This document shows positions 45,819-57,310 of a DNA stretch of 64,000 nt, piece after piece (position 1 is the first letter of the stretch; the number at the start of each line of letters is the position of its first letter). The notes under the pieces are model-generated. The model was not told the DNA's origin. It saw only the letters and a list, made by a program, of their open reading frames with translations, and ran no database searches. A program made the position numbers and the translations under genes. This DNA comes from Bubalus kerabau (lineage: Eukaryota; Chordata; Mammalia; Artiodactyla; Bovidae). The stretch spans positions 82,859,482 through 82,923,481 of the forward strand of contig NC_073626.1 of NCBI RefSeq assembly GCF_029407905.1, written 5' to 3'.

Positions 45819-45829
45819 AAGAAAAATAT

Positions 45830-46470
45830 GTAGACAAGTTTTAAAGAAAGACAGCATAAAGCAGAATATAAAAATCACTAAAAAATCCCAAAGACTTAGA
45901 CATGAATATCGTTAGCAGGTTGATTGTATTCCTTTCAGCCCCTCTCTCCAGCTATCTGTACTTGCTCATGCTATTTATCTGATGACCGATTATTTTGCAT
46001 ATTTGCAAATATACTTTACATGTGGTTTTAGCAATTGCACTATACATTATGTAATCATCATTTTCCCACATAACAGACTCATTTGCTAACTAGAATAGTT
46101 GCTATTACCACCTATTAGAGATTTCTTAACTTCTTGAAACAAACTTAAAAAACTTTATTATTGTCTCATATATCATAGTTTGGGGTCATTCATGTCTTCA
46201 ATTATAAATGGGAATCCTCTGCAAGTATTTTAAGATAAGATTTCATAATTTAGGAAAAATGTCTCTGAAGACACATTCTCACTCAAGAAGATGCTTATTT
46301 ATTACCTCATATTCAACAAATGCTGACTATTGAAGTATTCAGACACAATTCATGCATTTTTTAAGATGTGGAAAAAGAAAGTGGAAGAAGCTGTGGCCAT
46401 AGGTAAGAAAGCTATAAGGGACCATTGACTTTACTTTCTTTTTATGTTCTTTGTTTTCATTTTTTGATTG
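45830..46470. other. No recognised feature
   Basis: AT-rich sequence, nothing recognised. Confidence 0.4.
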
Positions 46471-46474
46471 CCAG

Positions 46475-47010
46475 GTAACAAATTATTGTTAAAATTTCAG
46501 CTTAAAGCAGCACACATTTTATTATCTCACAGATTCTATAGGTCAGAAGTCTGGACAGGAATTAACAGGAATTAACTGCTTCAAGGTCTCATCTGGCTAT
46601 AATCAGTGTCAGTCACGACTGTATTCTCATCAGAGGTTTCAACTGGGGAAAAGATTTATTTCCAAGATCCTTCAGTTTCTTGGCTAAATTCATTCACTTG
46701 AAGTGAAGAACTGAAGGTTTTAGTTTTTTACTGGCAGACACCCTCCCTTTTGAGACTGCCTATAATTTCTTACCATACAGCCTTCTCTAATATGATCACT
46801 TACATCATGGTGGTTTTCTTTTTCAAAGCAAGCAAAGAGAGACTAGCAAGATAGAGTCTTACGTAATGTTTAATATAGTCATGGGAATGACATCTTTGAC
46901 TTTTGCCACATTCTGTTGATTAGAAGCAAATCACAGGTCCTACTCTCACTCAAGGGTTTGAACACTAGAAGACAGAGATTATTGGGGCCATCTTAAGAGC
47001 TGTCCCCATA
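46475..47010. mobile_element. Ancient LTR-like interspersed repeat
   Basis: The series TAACAAATTATTG, CACACATTTTATTATCTCAC, TATAGGTCAGAAGTCTGGAC, TTAGAAGCAAATCACAGGTC and ATTGGGGCCATCTTAAG is a familiar pattern of an old mammalian LTR repeat. I cannot assign the family or strand with confidence. No viral gene is present. Confidence 0.5.
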
Positions 47011-47079
47011 AATGATTTTTAAAATTTTAAGTGATTTTCAAAGTTATACAATAAATATGTATTATGTTTGCAACATGAA

Positions 47080-48068
47080 AAAGAATAAAAATAAAAAAGC
47101 AAAAAAAAGAGCCCACATACAAAAATAAAGGGACTTATATCTTTAACACAACAATGAAATAATTTATCAGATGATAATGATATTAAAAAGTACCATTTAC
47201 AAATAGCTTAAGAAATATCAAACACATAGGAATAAATCTAACAAATGATATGATAGATAGCTACATTGAAAAATTCAAAATATTACTCAGAGCAATTTTA
47301 AAAGACCTCAGTAACTAAAGATGTTTTGTGTAACAGAATTGAAAAATTCAAATTTGAAAAATTCAAATTTATATGTATAAATTCTCTCTAAACCGACACA
47401 TAGTTTTAATGCATATCAATTAAAATTCCAGAAGCAGTATGCATGTATATGTGTATGAGTTGGTAAGTTAACAAACTGATTCTATAAACTTAAATGCAAG
47501 CATAAATAAATTGGTATAGCCAAGACAATCTTGAAGCAGAAGAACTAGATTGAGGAAGTTCACTAGACTCTAATATTTACTATAAAGATACAACAATGAA
47601 GATAATGTGGTATTGGTGTGTAGATAAACAAACAGGCCAAAGGAATGAAATCATGAGTCCAGAAATAGATTTGTATGTGGAAGATAACTTGATTTGTATC
47701 AAATGCACAACACTTCACTGAATGTTGCGGGGTGGGAGTGGTCTTTTCAAGCCATGGTGCTAAAACGAATAGATACTCACATGGAAAAATAAATGTCTTG
47801 ACCTCTACCTTATTCCATACACAAAAAGTAATTCAAATTGAACCATTTATCTAAAAGTGATGCTAATAAAGCTTTTAGAAGAAAACATTAGAATATATAT
47901 CATAATATTGAGGAAGATGGAACAGAACATTAAAGTAAGAATTTACAGATTAGACTTCATTAAAATAAAGCAGTTCTGATGAGTAAAAGACATTATTAGG
48001 AAAGCAAATACACAAAGCACAAATAGGGAGATGAGAGATGGAAATCTGACAAATGACTTAAATACCTA
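47080..48068 (+). mobile_element. Ancient L1 ORF2 3' region, left piece
   Basis: AAATATCAAACACATAGGAA, CAATTAAAATTCCAGAAGCA, GATAATGTGGTATTGGTGTG and ATAAACAAACAGGCCAAAGG are diverged L1 ORF2 sequence in sense orientation. No open frame survives. Continues at 48350. Confidence 0.8.
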
Positions 48069-48092
48069 GTGTGTGTGTGTGTGTGTGTGTGT
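48069..48092. repeat. (GT)n microsatellite
   Basis: Perfect GT run next to the tail of the antisense Bov-tA. Confidence 0.9.
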
Positions 48093-48100
48093 TCATATAT

Positions 48101-48310
48101 GAAAAGTGAAGTTGCTCAGTCATGTCCGACTCTTTGTGACCCCGTGGACTGTAGCCTACCAGGCTCCTCCGTCCATGGGATTCTCCAGGCAAGAGTACTG
48201 GAGTGGGTTGCCATTTCTTTCTCCAGGGGATCTTCCCGACCCAGGGATTGAACCTGGGTCTCCCACATCACGGGCAGACGCTTTAACCTCTGAGCCACCA
48301 GGGAATCCCT
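48101..48310 (-). mobile_element. Bov-tA SINE (antisense) inside L1
   Basis: GAAGTTGCTCAGTCATGTCC ... TGAGCCACCAGGGAATCCCT, a complete and well-kept Bov-tA; B-box region GGTTCAATCCCTGG on the minus strand. Confidence 0.95.
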
Positions 48311-48329
48311 AAAATTCTACCAGGGAATT

Positions 48330-48349
48330 TTATATATATATATATATAA
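48330..48349. repeat. (TA)n run
   Basis: TATATATATATATATATA directly after the SINE. Confidence 0.85.
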
Positions 48350-49215
48350 ATGCTACAAATACAAAATTTCAAAACCTAATGTAAAATGATAATCAGCAGG
48401 CTTGAACTGACATCACACAAAATAAGATCTCCATATGGCTAATCAACATTGACAAGGTGGTCAACATTGTTAGTCACCAGGGGATTGCAAATAAAAGCAT
48501 AATTAGAGCAGTATACATTCACTTGAATGGCTAACATTAAAAATACTGAAAGACATAAATAATGGCAAGTTACTAAGTAATTAGAACTCTCACACATTGA
48601 TAGTGGAAATGTAAATTAGTTCAATCACTTTGAAGAGCTCTTTGGTTGACTCTATGAAAGCTAAATATACACCATCAAACGTATCAAAATTTCTACTCCT
48701 ATCTGAGATAAATGTGCCTATGTCTACCAAAATTCACGCGTAAAAATATTCCTCACAGTGTTACTAAAAAATCTTTAAAAAGCAGTCACAAGATGCAAAC
48801 AACTCAAATGTACACCAATAGGAGAATGGATAAACAAGTTGCAGAATACTTATACAATGGAAATTCAACTCGGCAAGAAAAACATACACACCACTATTAT
48901 ACACAGCAACGTGGACAAAGCTTAGAAACATTGTTAAGGGAAAAAGACCAAACACAAAAGAATACACACTGCGGTATTCCATTTATATGAAGTTTAAGAA
49001 CACAGACAATCTATATGATAGAACTCATAATAGTGTTAATTCTGGGGAGGGTATCATTGACTGCTAAGGAGCATGAGGCAAACTTTTGAGATGAAATCTT
49101 GGTCTGAGTAATGCTTAAATGAGTGAGTGGAAATAATAAAAAATCAACCAAGATGCACAGTTGAAACCTGTATACTTTACTGTATGTAAATGAACCACTT
49201 CAAAGTAAGAGACAA
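48350..49215 (+). mobile_element. Ancient L1 ORF2 end and 3' UTR, right piece
   Basis: CAAATGTACACCAATAGGAG, AATGGATAAACAAGTTGCAG, ATACTTATACAATGGAA and TTCCATTTATATGAAGTTTA are the conserved end of L1 ORF2 and the start of the 3' UTR. The tail ends around GTATGTAAATGAACCACTTC. Confidence 0.85.
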
Positions 49216-49785
49216 AACTGTCCATTCACATCGGTCTCCAGACATCACTGCATTACAAGTACCAGGGCCATTCCTCAGTCTTCACATTAATTTGTAATCT
49301 TATTTGACCTTCACCAGTCCTAATTATTTTTTGAAAAGTCATAGTTTTCAATGTTTTGCTAATTTCTGAACTTTAAGTTATCCTCTATGAATAAGACAAT
49401 ACTATGATTTGTTTTTCATCCTGGTGAAGAAAAATTACATTGTATTTTCATCCTGGCTGTGCCCTACTGCTCAAATCCTTCCTGGCTTCTGAAATTAGTA
49501 ATCATCTTCTCCATTCTTTCTACTCAGCAGCTAAGAAATCTGAGGTCTAAAGCTTACACAATTAGTACAGACTAATAACACTGAAATAAATTACAGGCAG
49601 GAAATAGGTATAGAATCCTGGTTAATTGAATTTTTGTGACTGATATGAAGCAAATCACATTTATTGAATGAATGGCAAGGCAGATGTATTTTAGAAATGT
49701 ATTATTTACATTTTGAATATTTTTTTTAATGTCAGGAATATATATTAGCATCCATTACTTTTAGGTCAATTGTAAATCAGAAGTG
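49216..49785. other. No recognised feature
   Basis: Nothing recognised. Confidence 0.4.
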
Positions 49786-49994
49786 GGACTTCCCTGGTGA
49801 CTCAATGGTAAAGAATATGCCTGCCAATGTGGGAGACATGGGTTTGATCCCTAGGTCAGGAAGATTCCCTGGAGAAGGAAATGGCAACCGACTCCAGTAT
49901 TTTTGCCTGGGAAATTCTATGGACAGAGGGGCCTGGTGTGTGCTACAGTCCATGGGGGTTGCAAAAGAGTGTGACACGATTGAGCAACTAAACA
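49786..49994 (+). mobile_element. Bov-tA SINE
   Basis: GACTTCCCTGGTGACTCAAT head, GGTTTGATCCCTAGG B-box region and a diverged BovA body ending ACACGATTGAGCAACTAAAC. Confidence 0.93.
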
Positions 49995-50817
49995 ATTGAC
50001 TAAGTACTCTCCAAATGTTTACAGAACACCTAGCTCATTTTTTCAACAGGAAGGTCCTGAGATAATACAAGTCTGCCTATAAAGTCTGGAGTAGAAGAAA
50101 AGAGAGCAGCAGAAGTACAAGAAAAGTAGAAGGGCTTCTACTATAATTTTAAGAGATCATCGTTTTAGAGAGATGAAGCCTGGCATTTAGAAATTAAAAT
50201 GAATTACTAATTTATCATCAGTAAACTATATTAATGTCAATCAAAGAGTATGTTCAAACACTAATTCTCCATTAGTGTTTGGAGAATTAGTGTTTCCATA
50301 CATTTCTAATTCAAACGTATCTATCTGAACAATACAAACAAATTATGTTTATGCAGTTTAATTTCTTTATCTCAAAACACTTTCCATACTGACATATATC
50401 AATTGTTAAATTACTCATTCAATAATTGATTGTGTACCTATCATTTGTCTTCCATGAATTTATAGAAATAAGCTGCTATAAATAGAAATATAAGATGTCT
50501 ACAAGTGACTTCCATTCCTGGCAGCTAAAGCAATATCAGCAATGACAATTAAAAAGAGTTCTTTTGTGTTCCCTTGTTTCAAGGAGGGAATCTGGACAGT
50601 TAATCAGTGAAGATTGGTGATAAGTGGTGCGTTTCACCAACGGTTAGATTACCCTTACTTCTGTAATATGCCCCATGGCAAACTAACAGGTGTCATTGTG
50701 TATCAAGTTAAAAATAAATGGAGGTGCCTTATGTTAAACATAATCTAGATATTACCCATGTTGCTGATGTCCTGTTCAAATCTAAAAAATTTCCATTATC
50801 AACACACAAAAAAGGTT
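49995..50817. other. No recognised gene; holds a perfect inverted repeat
   Basis: AT-rich sequence with no recognised family apart from the foldback at 50256-50295. Confidence 0.4.
50256..50295. repeat. Perfect 15-bp inverted repeat with 10-base loop
   Basis: AAACACTAATTCTCC (50256-50270) and its exact reverse complement GGAGAATTAGTGTTT (50281-50295). The loop ATTAGTGTTT is itself a copy of the last ten bases of the right arm. Confidence 0.95.
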
Positions 50818-50829
50818 AGAATCTAGTAT

Positions 50830-51020
50830 GAAAGTGAAAGTCGCTCAGTTGTGTCTGACTCTGTGATCATATGGACTGTATAGTCCATGGAAATCTCCAT
50901 GCCAGAATACTGGAGTGGGTAGCCTTTCCCTTCTCCAGGGGATCTTCCCAACCCAGAGGTCAAACTCAGGCTCCCTCATTGCAGGTGGATTTTTTACCAG
51001 CTGAGCCACAAGGGAAGCCC
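50830..51020 (-). mobile_element. Bov-tA SINE (antisense)
   Basis: Complete Bov-tA in reverse, flanked by AGAATCTAGTAT at 50818-50829 and 51021-51032. Confidence 0.96.
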
Positions 51021-51077
51021 AGAATCTAGTATCATACCTCTGAAATTATACTCTGAGGAACTTGGACCCAAAGGAAA

Positions 51078-51250
51078 ATCCACATCAGTGGGTCTCAAAC
51101 TTAGCTATCCATTGTCATTATTTGGGCATTATTAAATTATAATAATTCTTTGTATCTCAACCATTAATTATTTCAATTTAATTTGGTCTTGGATGAGGAT
51201 CATACATCGATCTGTATTTTTATAATATTCCCATGCCAGGCCTGAGAATC
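51078..51250. mobile_element. MER5-like hAT DNA transposon relic
   Basis: Begins CATCAGTGGGTCTCAAACTT and ends CCAGGCCTGAGAATCA, with the TTTCAATTTAATTTGGTCTT core typical of MER5-type non-autonomous hAT elements. Internal-coding-free and diverged. Confidence 0.6.
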
Positions 51251-51254
51251 ATTT

Positions 51255-51594
51255 TTCCATGTGAAGAAAATGAAGTTAAAAGATTATTTAAATGGTTTGA
51301 CTCAGGATGTCATATCAAGGAAGAAACCAAAAGTAACAAGGGCAGAAGAAACAAAGAAGTACATCTCCAATCATGTCCAAATCACCCTTTCTTTCTGGAA
51401 ATCAGCAAAAACAATATAAGAAATTAAGTAACAGATATGCTGGTGAGTTTTTATTTTAAAAACATCAAACATAGAGCAAAGCAATAAATAAAAATGAAAA
51501 AGAGCACTGGTTTAAAGAAATATGTAGTCAGAAACACTCTAGTAATTTTTTACAGTGCTATAACCACCATAATCTAATAATACTACAATACTAT
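51255..51594. other. No recognised feature
   Basis: AT-rich; nothing recognised. Confidence 0.4.
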
Positions 51595-51898
51595 GTGAAA
51601 GTCACTCAGTCATGTCCAACTCTTTGTGACCCCATGGACTATATGGAATTCTCCAGACCAGAATACTGGAGTGGGTAGCTGTTCCCTTCTCCAGGGGATC
51701 TTCCCAACCCAGGGATCGAACTCAGGGCTCCCACATTGCAGACAGACTCTTTACCAGCTGAGCCACTAGGGAAGCCCAAGAATATGGGAGTGGGTGGCCT
51801 ATCCCTTCTCCAGCAGATCTGCTCGACCCAGAAATAGAACCTGGGTCTCCTGCATTGCAAGTGGATTCCTTACCAGCTGAACTACCAGGGAAACTCAC
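51595..51898 (-). mobile_element. Bov-tA SINE with tandemly duplicated tRNA-like part (antisense)
   Basis: Plus strand: a full antisense Bov-tA (GTGAAAGTCACTCAGTCATG ... GAGCCACTAGGGAAGCCC) is followed directly by a second antisense piece, GGGAGTGGGTGGCCTATCCC to GAACTACCAGGGAAACTC. The second tRNA-like domain therefore has its own B-box-like segment. Left ATACTATG and right ATACTACA flanks suggest one insertion. Confidence 0.9.
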
Positions 51899-52242
51899 GA
51901 TACTACAAAGACTTAATTACAATAATATTCCCATAATAACAATCTCCTCTAATGGGTATCTGTCAGTCTAAAAAGAGAAGCAAGTAAAGCTAATTAAGGT
52001 TTTGACTAGAGCCTTCAAGAAGTACCATGGAAAGTTAAATTTAAATCCCTGAGGTTATCTTTTGACCTTTGGTTTTCAGAATTCTTATCAGTGTAATTGG
52101 AAGCAGGGTTTTGTGGACAGCAGATAAATAAGGAAGGATCCGCAAAGTGCTATATTACTAAGGACCACAGTCTTCACTTAACAAGGAGACATCCAAGTGA
52201 AAATATATCCTAACTGGCCTAACTATAAGTGTATTGTAGAGC
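51899..52242. other. No recognised feature
   Basis: Nothing recognised. Confidence 0.4.
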
Positions 52243-52380
52243 AGGGGTTCTTATATTTTAACATGCATCAGAATCACCTGGAAGGTTTGCTAAAATGCAG
52301 ATGGCTAACTCCAGAGTTTCTGACTTAGTAGGCACTGGTTAGACCCCACAATCTGTATTTCTGAAACATCCATGTGTGAC
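52243..52380. mobile_element. MER5-like hAT DNA transposon relic
   Basis: GCAGGGGTTCTTATATTTTA, GCATCAGAATCACCTGGAAG, CTAACTCCAGAGTTTCTGAC and ACCCCACAATCTGTATTTCT follow the MER5A-type pattern (hAT-Charlie group). Confidence 0.8.
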
Positions 52381-53355
52381 ACTATAGCTGCTTATTGGGA
52401 CATCACTCTTGACAGAGAGCATTTACAAAGGCTTTAAGCTGATCTCTGGTACTTGAGAACTAGAGCAACTTAATCCACTTTCTGATCATGCTGAATCATG
52501 GAAATTCTAAGGAACTTCCACTATTCTAAGTCCACAACTCTAAGGAACTTGTGGCAAGATAATGTCTCCCACAGATGATTCCCCCTACAGACCCTCTGCT
52601 TATCCTGAAGATTATCCAGAAGAGCTCTAATTCATGATTAGCCCTACTGACCTGTACTCATATTTGCCTAGAGGATGAAAAGTGAGGAGTGTTCACTAGC
52701 ATTATATTCCATCAGTTGTTTCTATTTCTTGTGTAAACAGAATAAGTTAAACATTTGGGAGAGAAAAAATTTCAGAAGGTCATTTTAATTCTGTGAAGGA
52801 AATGTAACCAATGGCACCCAGATTCTTTAACGAGGACGATGATCTTGGGTTAACCTTTCTCACAGTGATTTCCTCTTCTCTGGGAACGGTCCCACATTAA
52901 AGAGGAATGGATCCCCAATAGCCATACTTTTACCTGATCCTCCCCCTAGCTACATCTGATTAGTGCTGCACTGAGCAGTTATATATCTATCAGTAGATAT
53001 TTTCTAGATTTTTAAATGGAACTGTGAGTCAATCTTTCTTTGAAGGAAAATGATGAAAGCTGTAAAACTCAGATGCTGAGTGAAGGAGGTTGTGTTTCCC
53101 AGCATGATGATCATGATGAACAGGATGGATGCCATATTCCCCAGCATGTGGTGGAAGATGGTTCACACTGATAAAAAACTGAACTGACAATATTGGGAAG
53201 GAAAACTATCCAGATAGGGAGGGAGAGGAAATGAGAGAGGAGGAGATCCAGCAGACTTCAATCATCTATTTACAGTAGTTCATGATGTTCAATTACATAA
53301 TTTCCCAGACTATCAGCTGATGATTTAACCCTTTTCTGAGCATCAGATTGTATTA
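52381..53355. other. No recognised gene
   Basis: The part at about 52830-53200 has an old-repeat look, but I cannot name a family. No coding signal. Confidence 0.35.
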
Positions 53356-53358
53356 GAT

Positions 53359-53384
53359 TTTTTGTTTGTTTGTTTGTTTGTTTT
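53359..53384. repeat. (TTTG)n microsatellite
   Basis: Six units of TTTG/GTTT. Confidence 0.9.
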
Positions 53385-53453
53385 TGAGTTGGTTGTTACT
53401 ACTTGCAACTTAATTCAAGAGATCCTTCATGTTATTAAGCTTAAGTCAAGAGG

Positions 53454-53668
53454 GCTTCCCCAAGCTTCCCCTGTGGCTCAGACGGTAAAGATTCCACCTG
53501 CAATGCAGGAGACCTGGTTTGATCCCTGGGTTGGGAAGATCCCCTGGAGGAGGGCATGGCAACGCACTTCAGTATTTTTGCCTGGAGAATCCTCATGGAC
53601 AGAGGAGCCTGGTGGGCTACAGTCCATGGGGTCACAAAAAGTCGGACATGACTGAGTGACTAAGCACA
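53454..53668 (+). mobile_element. Bov-tA SINE
   Basis: GCTTCCCCTGTGGCTCAGAC head, GGTTTGATCCCTGGG B-box region and the BovA body to GACATGACTGAGTGACTAAG. Flanked by CAAGAGG at 53447-53453 and 53669-53675. Confidence 0.94.
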
Positions 53669-53675
53669 CAAGAGG

Positions 53676-55424
53676 TTGCTGCTTAAAAAAAGAAAGCCAT
53701 TTAAGTTAAAGTTCTTAGAGTCAGTGGGGAAAGATGAAAGGAAATAGAGGAAAATGGAGTAGTAGATCTGTGTTTGCTATATCTAGAAAAAAATCCTATA
53801 GATGAGTGTGAGACAAATGGAAAAACTCAAGAGCAGAAGGCCCTTTCTTGTTCCATAATTGATATTTTATAGAAGATTCTTTGTAGTGCACTGTGCATCA
53901 ACTTGTTATGTGTGAAACAGGCTAAGGAGCAAACAGCATGGCCAGGGATAGAGGGACTTTAGTTAGCCCTTCTGAACTTGATGTAGTTCTAGTGGGATAT
54001 GGATATTTAGTTGAAAGCCAGCAGACTTACCATAGATCTACTGCAATGAGAAAAACATGACCCTTTCCTAAATACTGGAGTTCCAGTCACACAGTCTGGA
54101 TGGAAATAGAGATTCAGGTTAACAGACTGTGAAGAGTGAGCAGTCTCAAAAAGAGAATCATGACTATTGCTTCCTTGAGCACTGTTTTAGCCAAAAGTAG
54201 GGACTGCAAAGTAACCAGGCAAAGCCTATGGCATCAGAGACCAGTAGAGCACCCACAGGCAGTCAAGGAAGACATGGTTGTTCACTGGGGAACAGACCAG
54301 TAAGCCTGATAAGTTGTTCCTCTCCCTCTAGAACAGACATATTCTTGAAAAGAAGTTAAGAAGGGCACTGGAGTATTAAGAAATGAGCGCACTCGGGAGA
54401 GACTGCTTACATGATCAGAGCAGGATATGTTTTAACAAATATGTCTAAAATTAAATTGTCCCCTCCTCTGTCTACCTCTCTTCCCAATAACCAAGAGAAA
54501 GGAACTTGGGATAAAGTTTACATCATTTATATCATTCTACTTTGCACATGGAAATATGGTGTAACCAAAAATCAAGTTGTTTTGTCTCTAATTTGATGTT
54601 TGTGATTGATTATGCTGCATGTTCTTATAGCCGTGTTTAATTTAAAACTGTCTGTTATGATAATCCAATGTATCTTTTGTGTAACACTCAGTCTCTTTTG
54701 GATAAAATGTACAGTCTCCTTGGCCTCCTTTTCCTCTAGTCTTTCTACATTGATGACATTAACTTTGCAGGGGAGGATGTATCTTACAAATTTTCTGTCA
54801 GAACAGAATCCATAGGCACAGTGTGCCCTGGCTGCTCTTGTCACTAGGTCATGTCCCCTGACCACCTGGGGTTGATGCCACTCAAATTCTTGTCCTCCCC
54901 AAGGCTTTTTCAGAGTTTGGTGGTGATTGCTAGATGACAACATTTGACTTGACTCCCTACAGCCCTCTCTGACTTACCTGCCATCTTATTGCCACCCTTT
55001 TACATCCTATCTTTTCCTTTTATCTTTTCAATTTCACCTGGGTCTGGGGAAAGGCTAACTTTTCTATACTCCCATTGTATATACGTCTACTCTATAACAA
55101 CACACCTCATGACTTTTCTGCCATAGGCATAAAGAATATCTTCTTTAGCATGATAGACCTCTTCAAGCTGGTTCTTTGAGCCTTGGACATTGATATATTA
55201 AAGTCAGAACCAAAATATATTTTAAATTCTTTTAAACAGTTCCATTTTTGAATGTCAGAAGCTGAGTTTCTAAAAAGTCTTTCTTTGACATTCTTTAAAA
55301 TTTGTAGTTTCCTTTATAGCTAGATGAATGCTAGGGGCCAAATAGTAAAAAAAATTATATAAGAAAAGATAAAAGCAAAAGGCACATTCATGATTTGAAA
55401 TATGATATTTATTATATTATTGTG
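53676..55424. other. No recognised repeat; one unexplained ORF
   Basis: About 1.75 kb with no family recognised. Contains the 123-codon minus-strand frame 54572-54943, listed separately. Confidence 0.4.
54572..54943 (-). other. Unidentified 123-codon open frame
   Basis: Longest frame in the window that is not obviously a transposon. It starts MLSSSNHHQTLKK and has a basic/hydrophilic middle (RGHDLVTRAARAHCAYGFCS) and a charged stretch NVERLEEKEAKETVHF. I recognise no domain, signal peptide or membrane segment. There is no promoter or CpG-rich start. Just upstream on the minus strand is ATGGCAGGTAAGT, which resembles a splice donor, but one such match is expected by chance. Most likely non-coding or a very old pseudogene. 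Confidence 0.15.
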
Positions 55425-55925
55425 GTGGCAGAATAAAAGACTCCAAGGATGTCTTTGTTCCAATCCCTAGAACTTGTGAATATGTTAGGTTACATGGCAA
55501 ATGAGAATCAAGGTCTTAAGTGGAATCAAGGATGCTAATCAGATGACCTGAAAACAGGGAGACTATCCTGGATTATTTGGGTTATCCCAGTGTAAGAGTT
55601 CTTAAAAGTGGAAGGGGGAAGCAGAAGCTGAGGTCAAAGTGATGCTATGTGAGGAAGACTCAACCTACTACTGCTGGCTTTAAAGGCGGAGAAAGGGGCC
55701 ATGAGCCAAGGAATATGGGCTGTCTTTTGAGGCTGGAAAAGACAAAGAAATGGATTCTTCCCTAAGGCCACCAGTAAGGCATGTAGCCCTGCTAATACTT
55801 TGATTTTATCCCAATGAGATTCATGTAGGACTTCTGAACTCTAGAGCTGAACAGTAATAAGCTCCTGTTGAAGCCACAAAGTTCAAGATAATTTGTTACA
55901 GCAAAAATAGAAAGGCAATATTGTT
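55425..55925 (+). mobile_element. MaLR-type LTR (MLT1/MST group), solo
   Basis: AGAACTTGTGAATATGTTAG, GACTATCCTGGATTATTTGG, GTGATGCTATGTGAGGAAGA, GGGCCATGAGCCAAGGAATA and AATTTGTTACAGCAAAAATA follow the MaLR LTR order over almost full length. No internal region. Confidence 0.85.
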
Positions 55926-57084
55926 ACTTAAACTGGAAACTGGACTGATAAGCCTAAAGTAGCTCTTATCTTACCTCTCAGTTACTTTGTATCCCCTGTT
56001 GCTTCTATTCTGACCATTTCTTTAATAATTAATTGAAACTCCTAGATTTAAAGCCTATAGTAGTGAGGAGGAACACAAAGACTAAAATATTAGTTTTCCT
56101 GTTTGAAAGTAACTCCAAACAATAACACAGGGAAGAAAATATTTTAAACTAATAGTACACATGAGTCTTAAAATTACATTCTCAACTAAATGAGCCATGC
56201 CCATCTTTGTCTTCTGTTACCAGGAACAACTGAGAGCTGACTGTTTAAAATAAACCATGTTCTCAGGCTTCTGAGCTATTGCTGACTCTATTATGGCTGG
56301 TGTGCTGCTCCTGCTGGGTCAATGGACAGCTGCTATTTTATTATTTGCAGACTCCTGGGCTACATTTTAAGCATGAAAAACACTGTGCAGGGCTGATGTT
56401 TCCTCTGCTCTATGATCTGTTCACTGAGTAAATTCTTAGACAATGAGATTGTATTTCTTTGGCAGAAAGTAAACATTCACGATAACTCATGTCAGGGAAA
56501 AATTCTGTACAAAGCTGGAATAATAAAATGGTGACAAATGAAAATGTGAGTCTGTCCTGCCAAATACAATACCAGTGTTAATGTGGATATAGAAGACAGC
56601 ATTGCCACTGACTAAGTGTGCTTTATAGTGTAAGGCAGACTGATCTAGGTATTTGTTATAAAAGCAGAGATTATTGTGGTTGGCCTCTTATGCTCTTTGA
56701 ATGCAGCAATAAAGTAGAGACTAGTGCTTAATGATTCTTTATAATGGCAATGATGAAAGTGACAGGTGGCAGCAAATTGGAATAGTAGCTATTTTAGATC
56801 AAGATGGATAGCTTTCTACATTTAGGTGGGAATGGATGTATAGATTATTGGTTTGGCCAAATTTCAATGATTATAGATTATTTTACAGTTGTTGTGATAA
56901 TGAAAGAAGATAGGTAGGCAGGAAACAGTTTACAAATTTGAGAATTGTTTCAATGTGAAATGAGCAAATATATAACCCACGAAATAAACTGAATAGTAGA
57001 AAAGGCTTCAGAAAACCAAATAAAGTCAGGCAATCATCCTTCAAATTTTATATAAGTAACTGTCAAAGGCACAGAATTGCTTCA
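55926..57084. other. No recognised gene
   Basis: Apart from a 20-base mariner-TIR-like string near 56848 (ATTGGTTTGGCCAAATTTC) nothing is recognised. Confidence 0.4.
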
Positions 57085-57310
57085 AGATGGATTTATTTAC
57101 TCAACAAATATGAATTACACACTTGTCCTGTGCCTATCCCCCTGCTAACCACTGGGGATACTAAGATGAATTCTGACAGGGACCTTCCCTATGAGAACAA
57201 TGGGGATGGATCAGACATATACATAAATACTTTTTGATATGGACATTGGGATATGCATTTATGCAAAGACAGTTGCATCAAGTGAGTTGTGATTTTGGTG
57301 CATAGGGCAC
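57085..57310 (-). mobile_element. L2 3' end (antisense), diverged
   Basis: TTTATTTACTCAACAAATAT, GCTAACCACTGGGGATACTA and GACAGGGACCTTCCCTATGA fit the antisense L2 3' end. Confidence 0.55.

Noticed and set aside
48101..48310. Paired ~60-codon frames in all reading directions inside Bov-tA copies
   Set aside because: Recur in nearly every Bov-tA in the window; inherent to the SINE sequence.
49500..49625. MIR fragment
   Set aside because: A few MIR-like words (TCTGAGGTCTAAAGC, ATAGAATCCTGG) but not in enough order to support a call.
56840..56900. Second mariner (TTGGTTTGGCCAA string)
   Set aside because: Only one TIR-like word, no partner repeat and no transposase text nearby.
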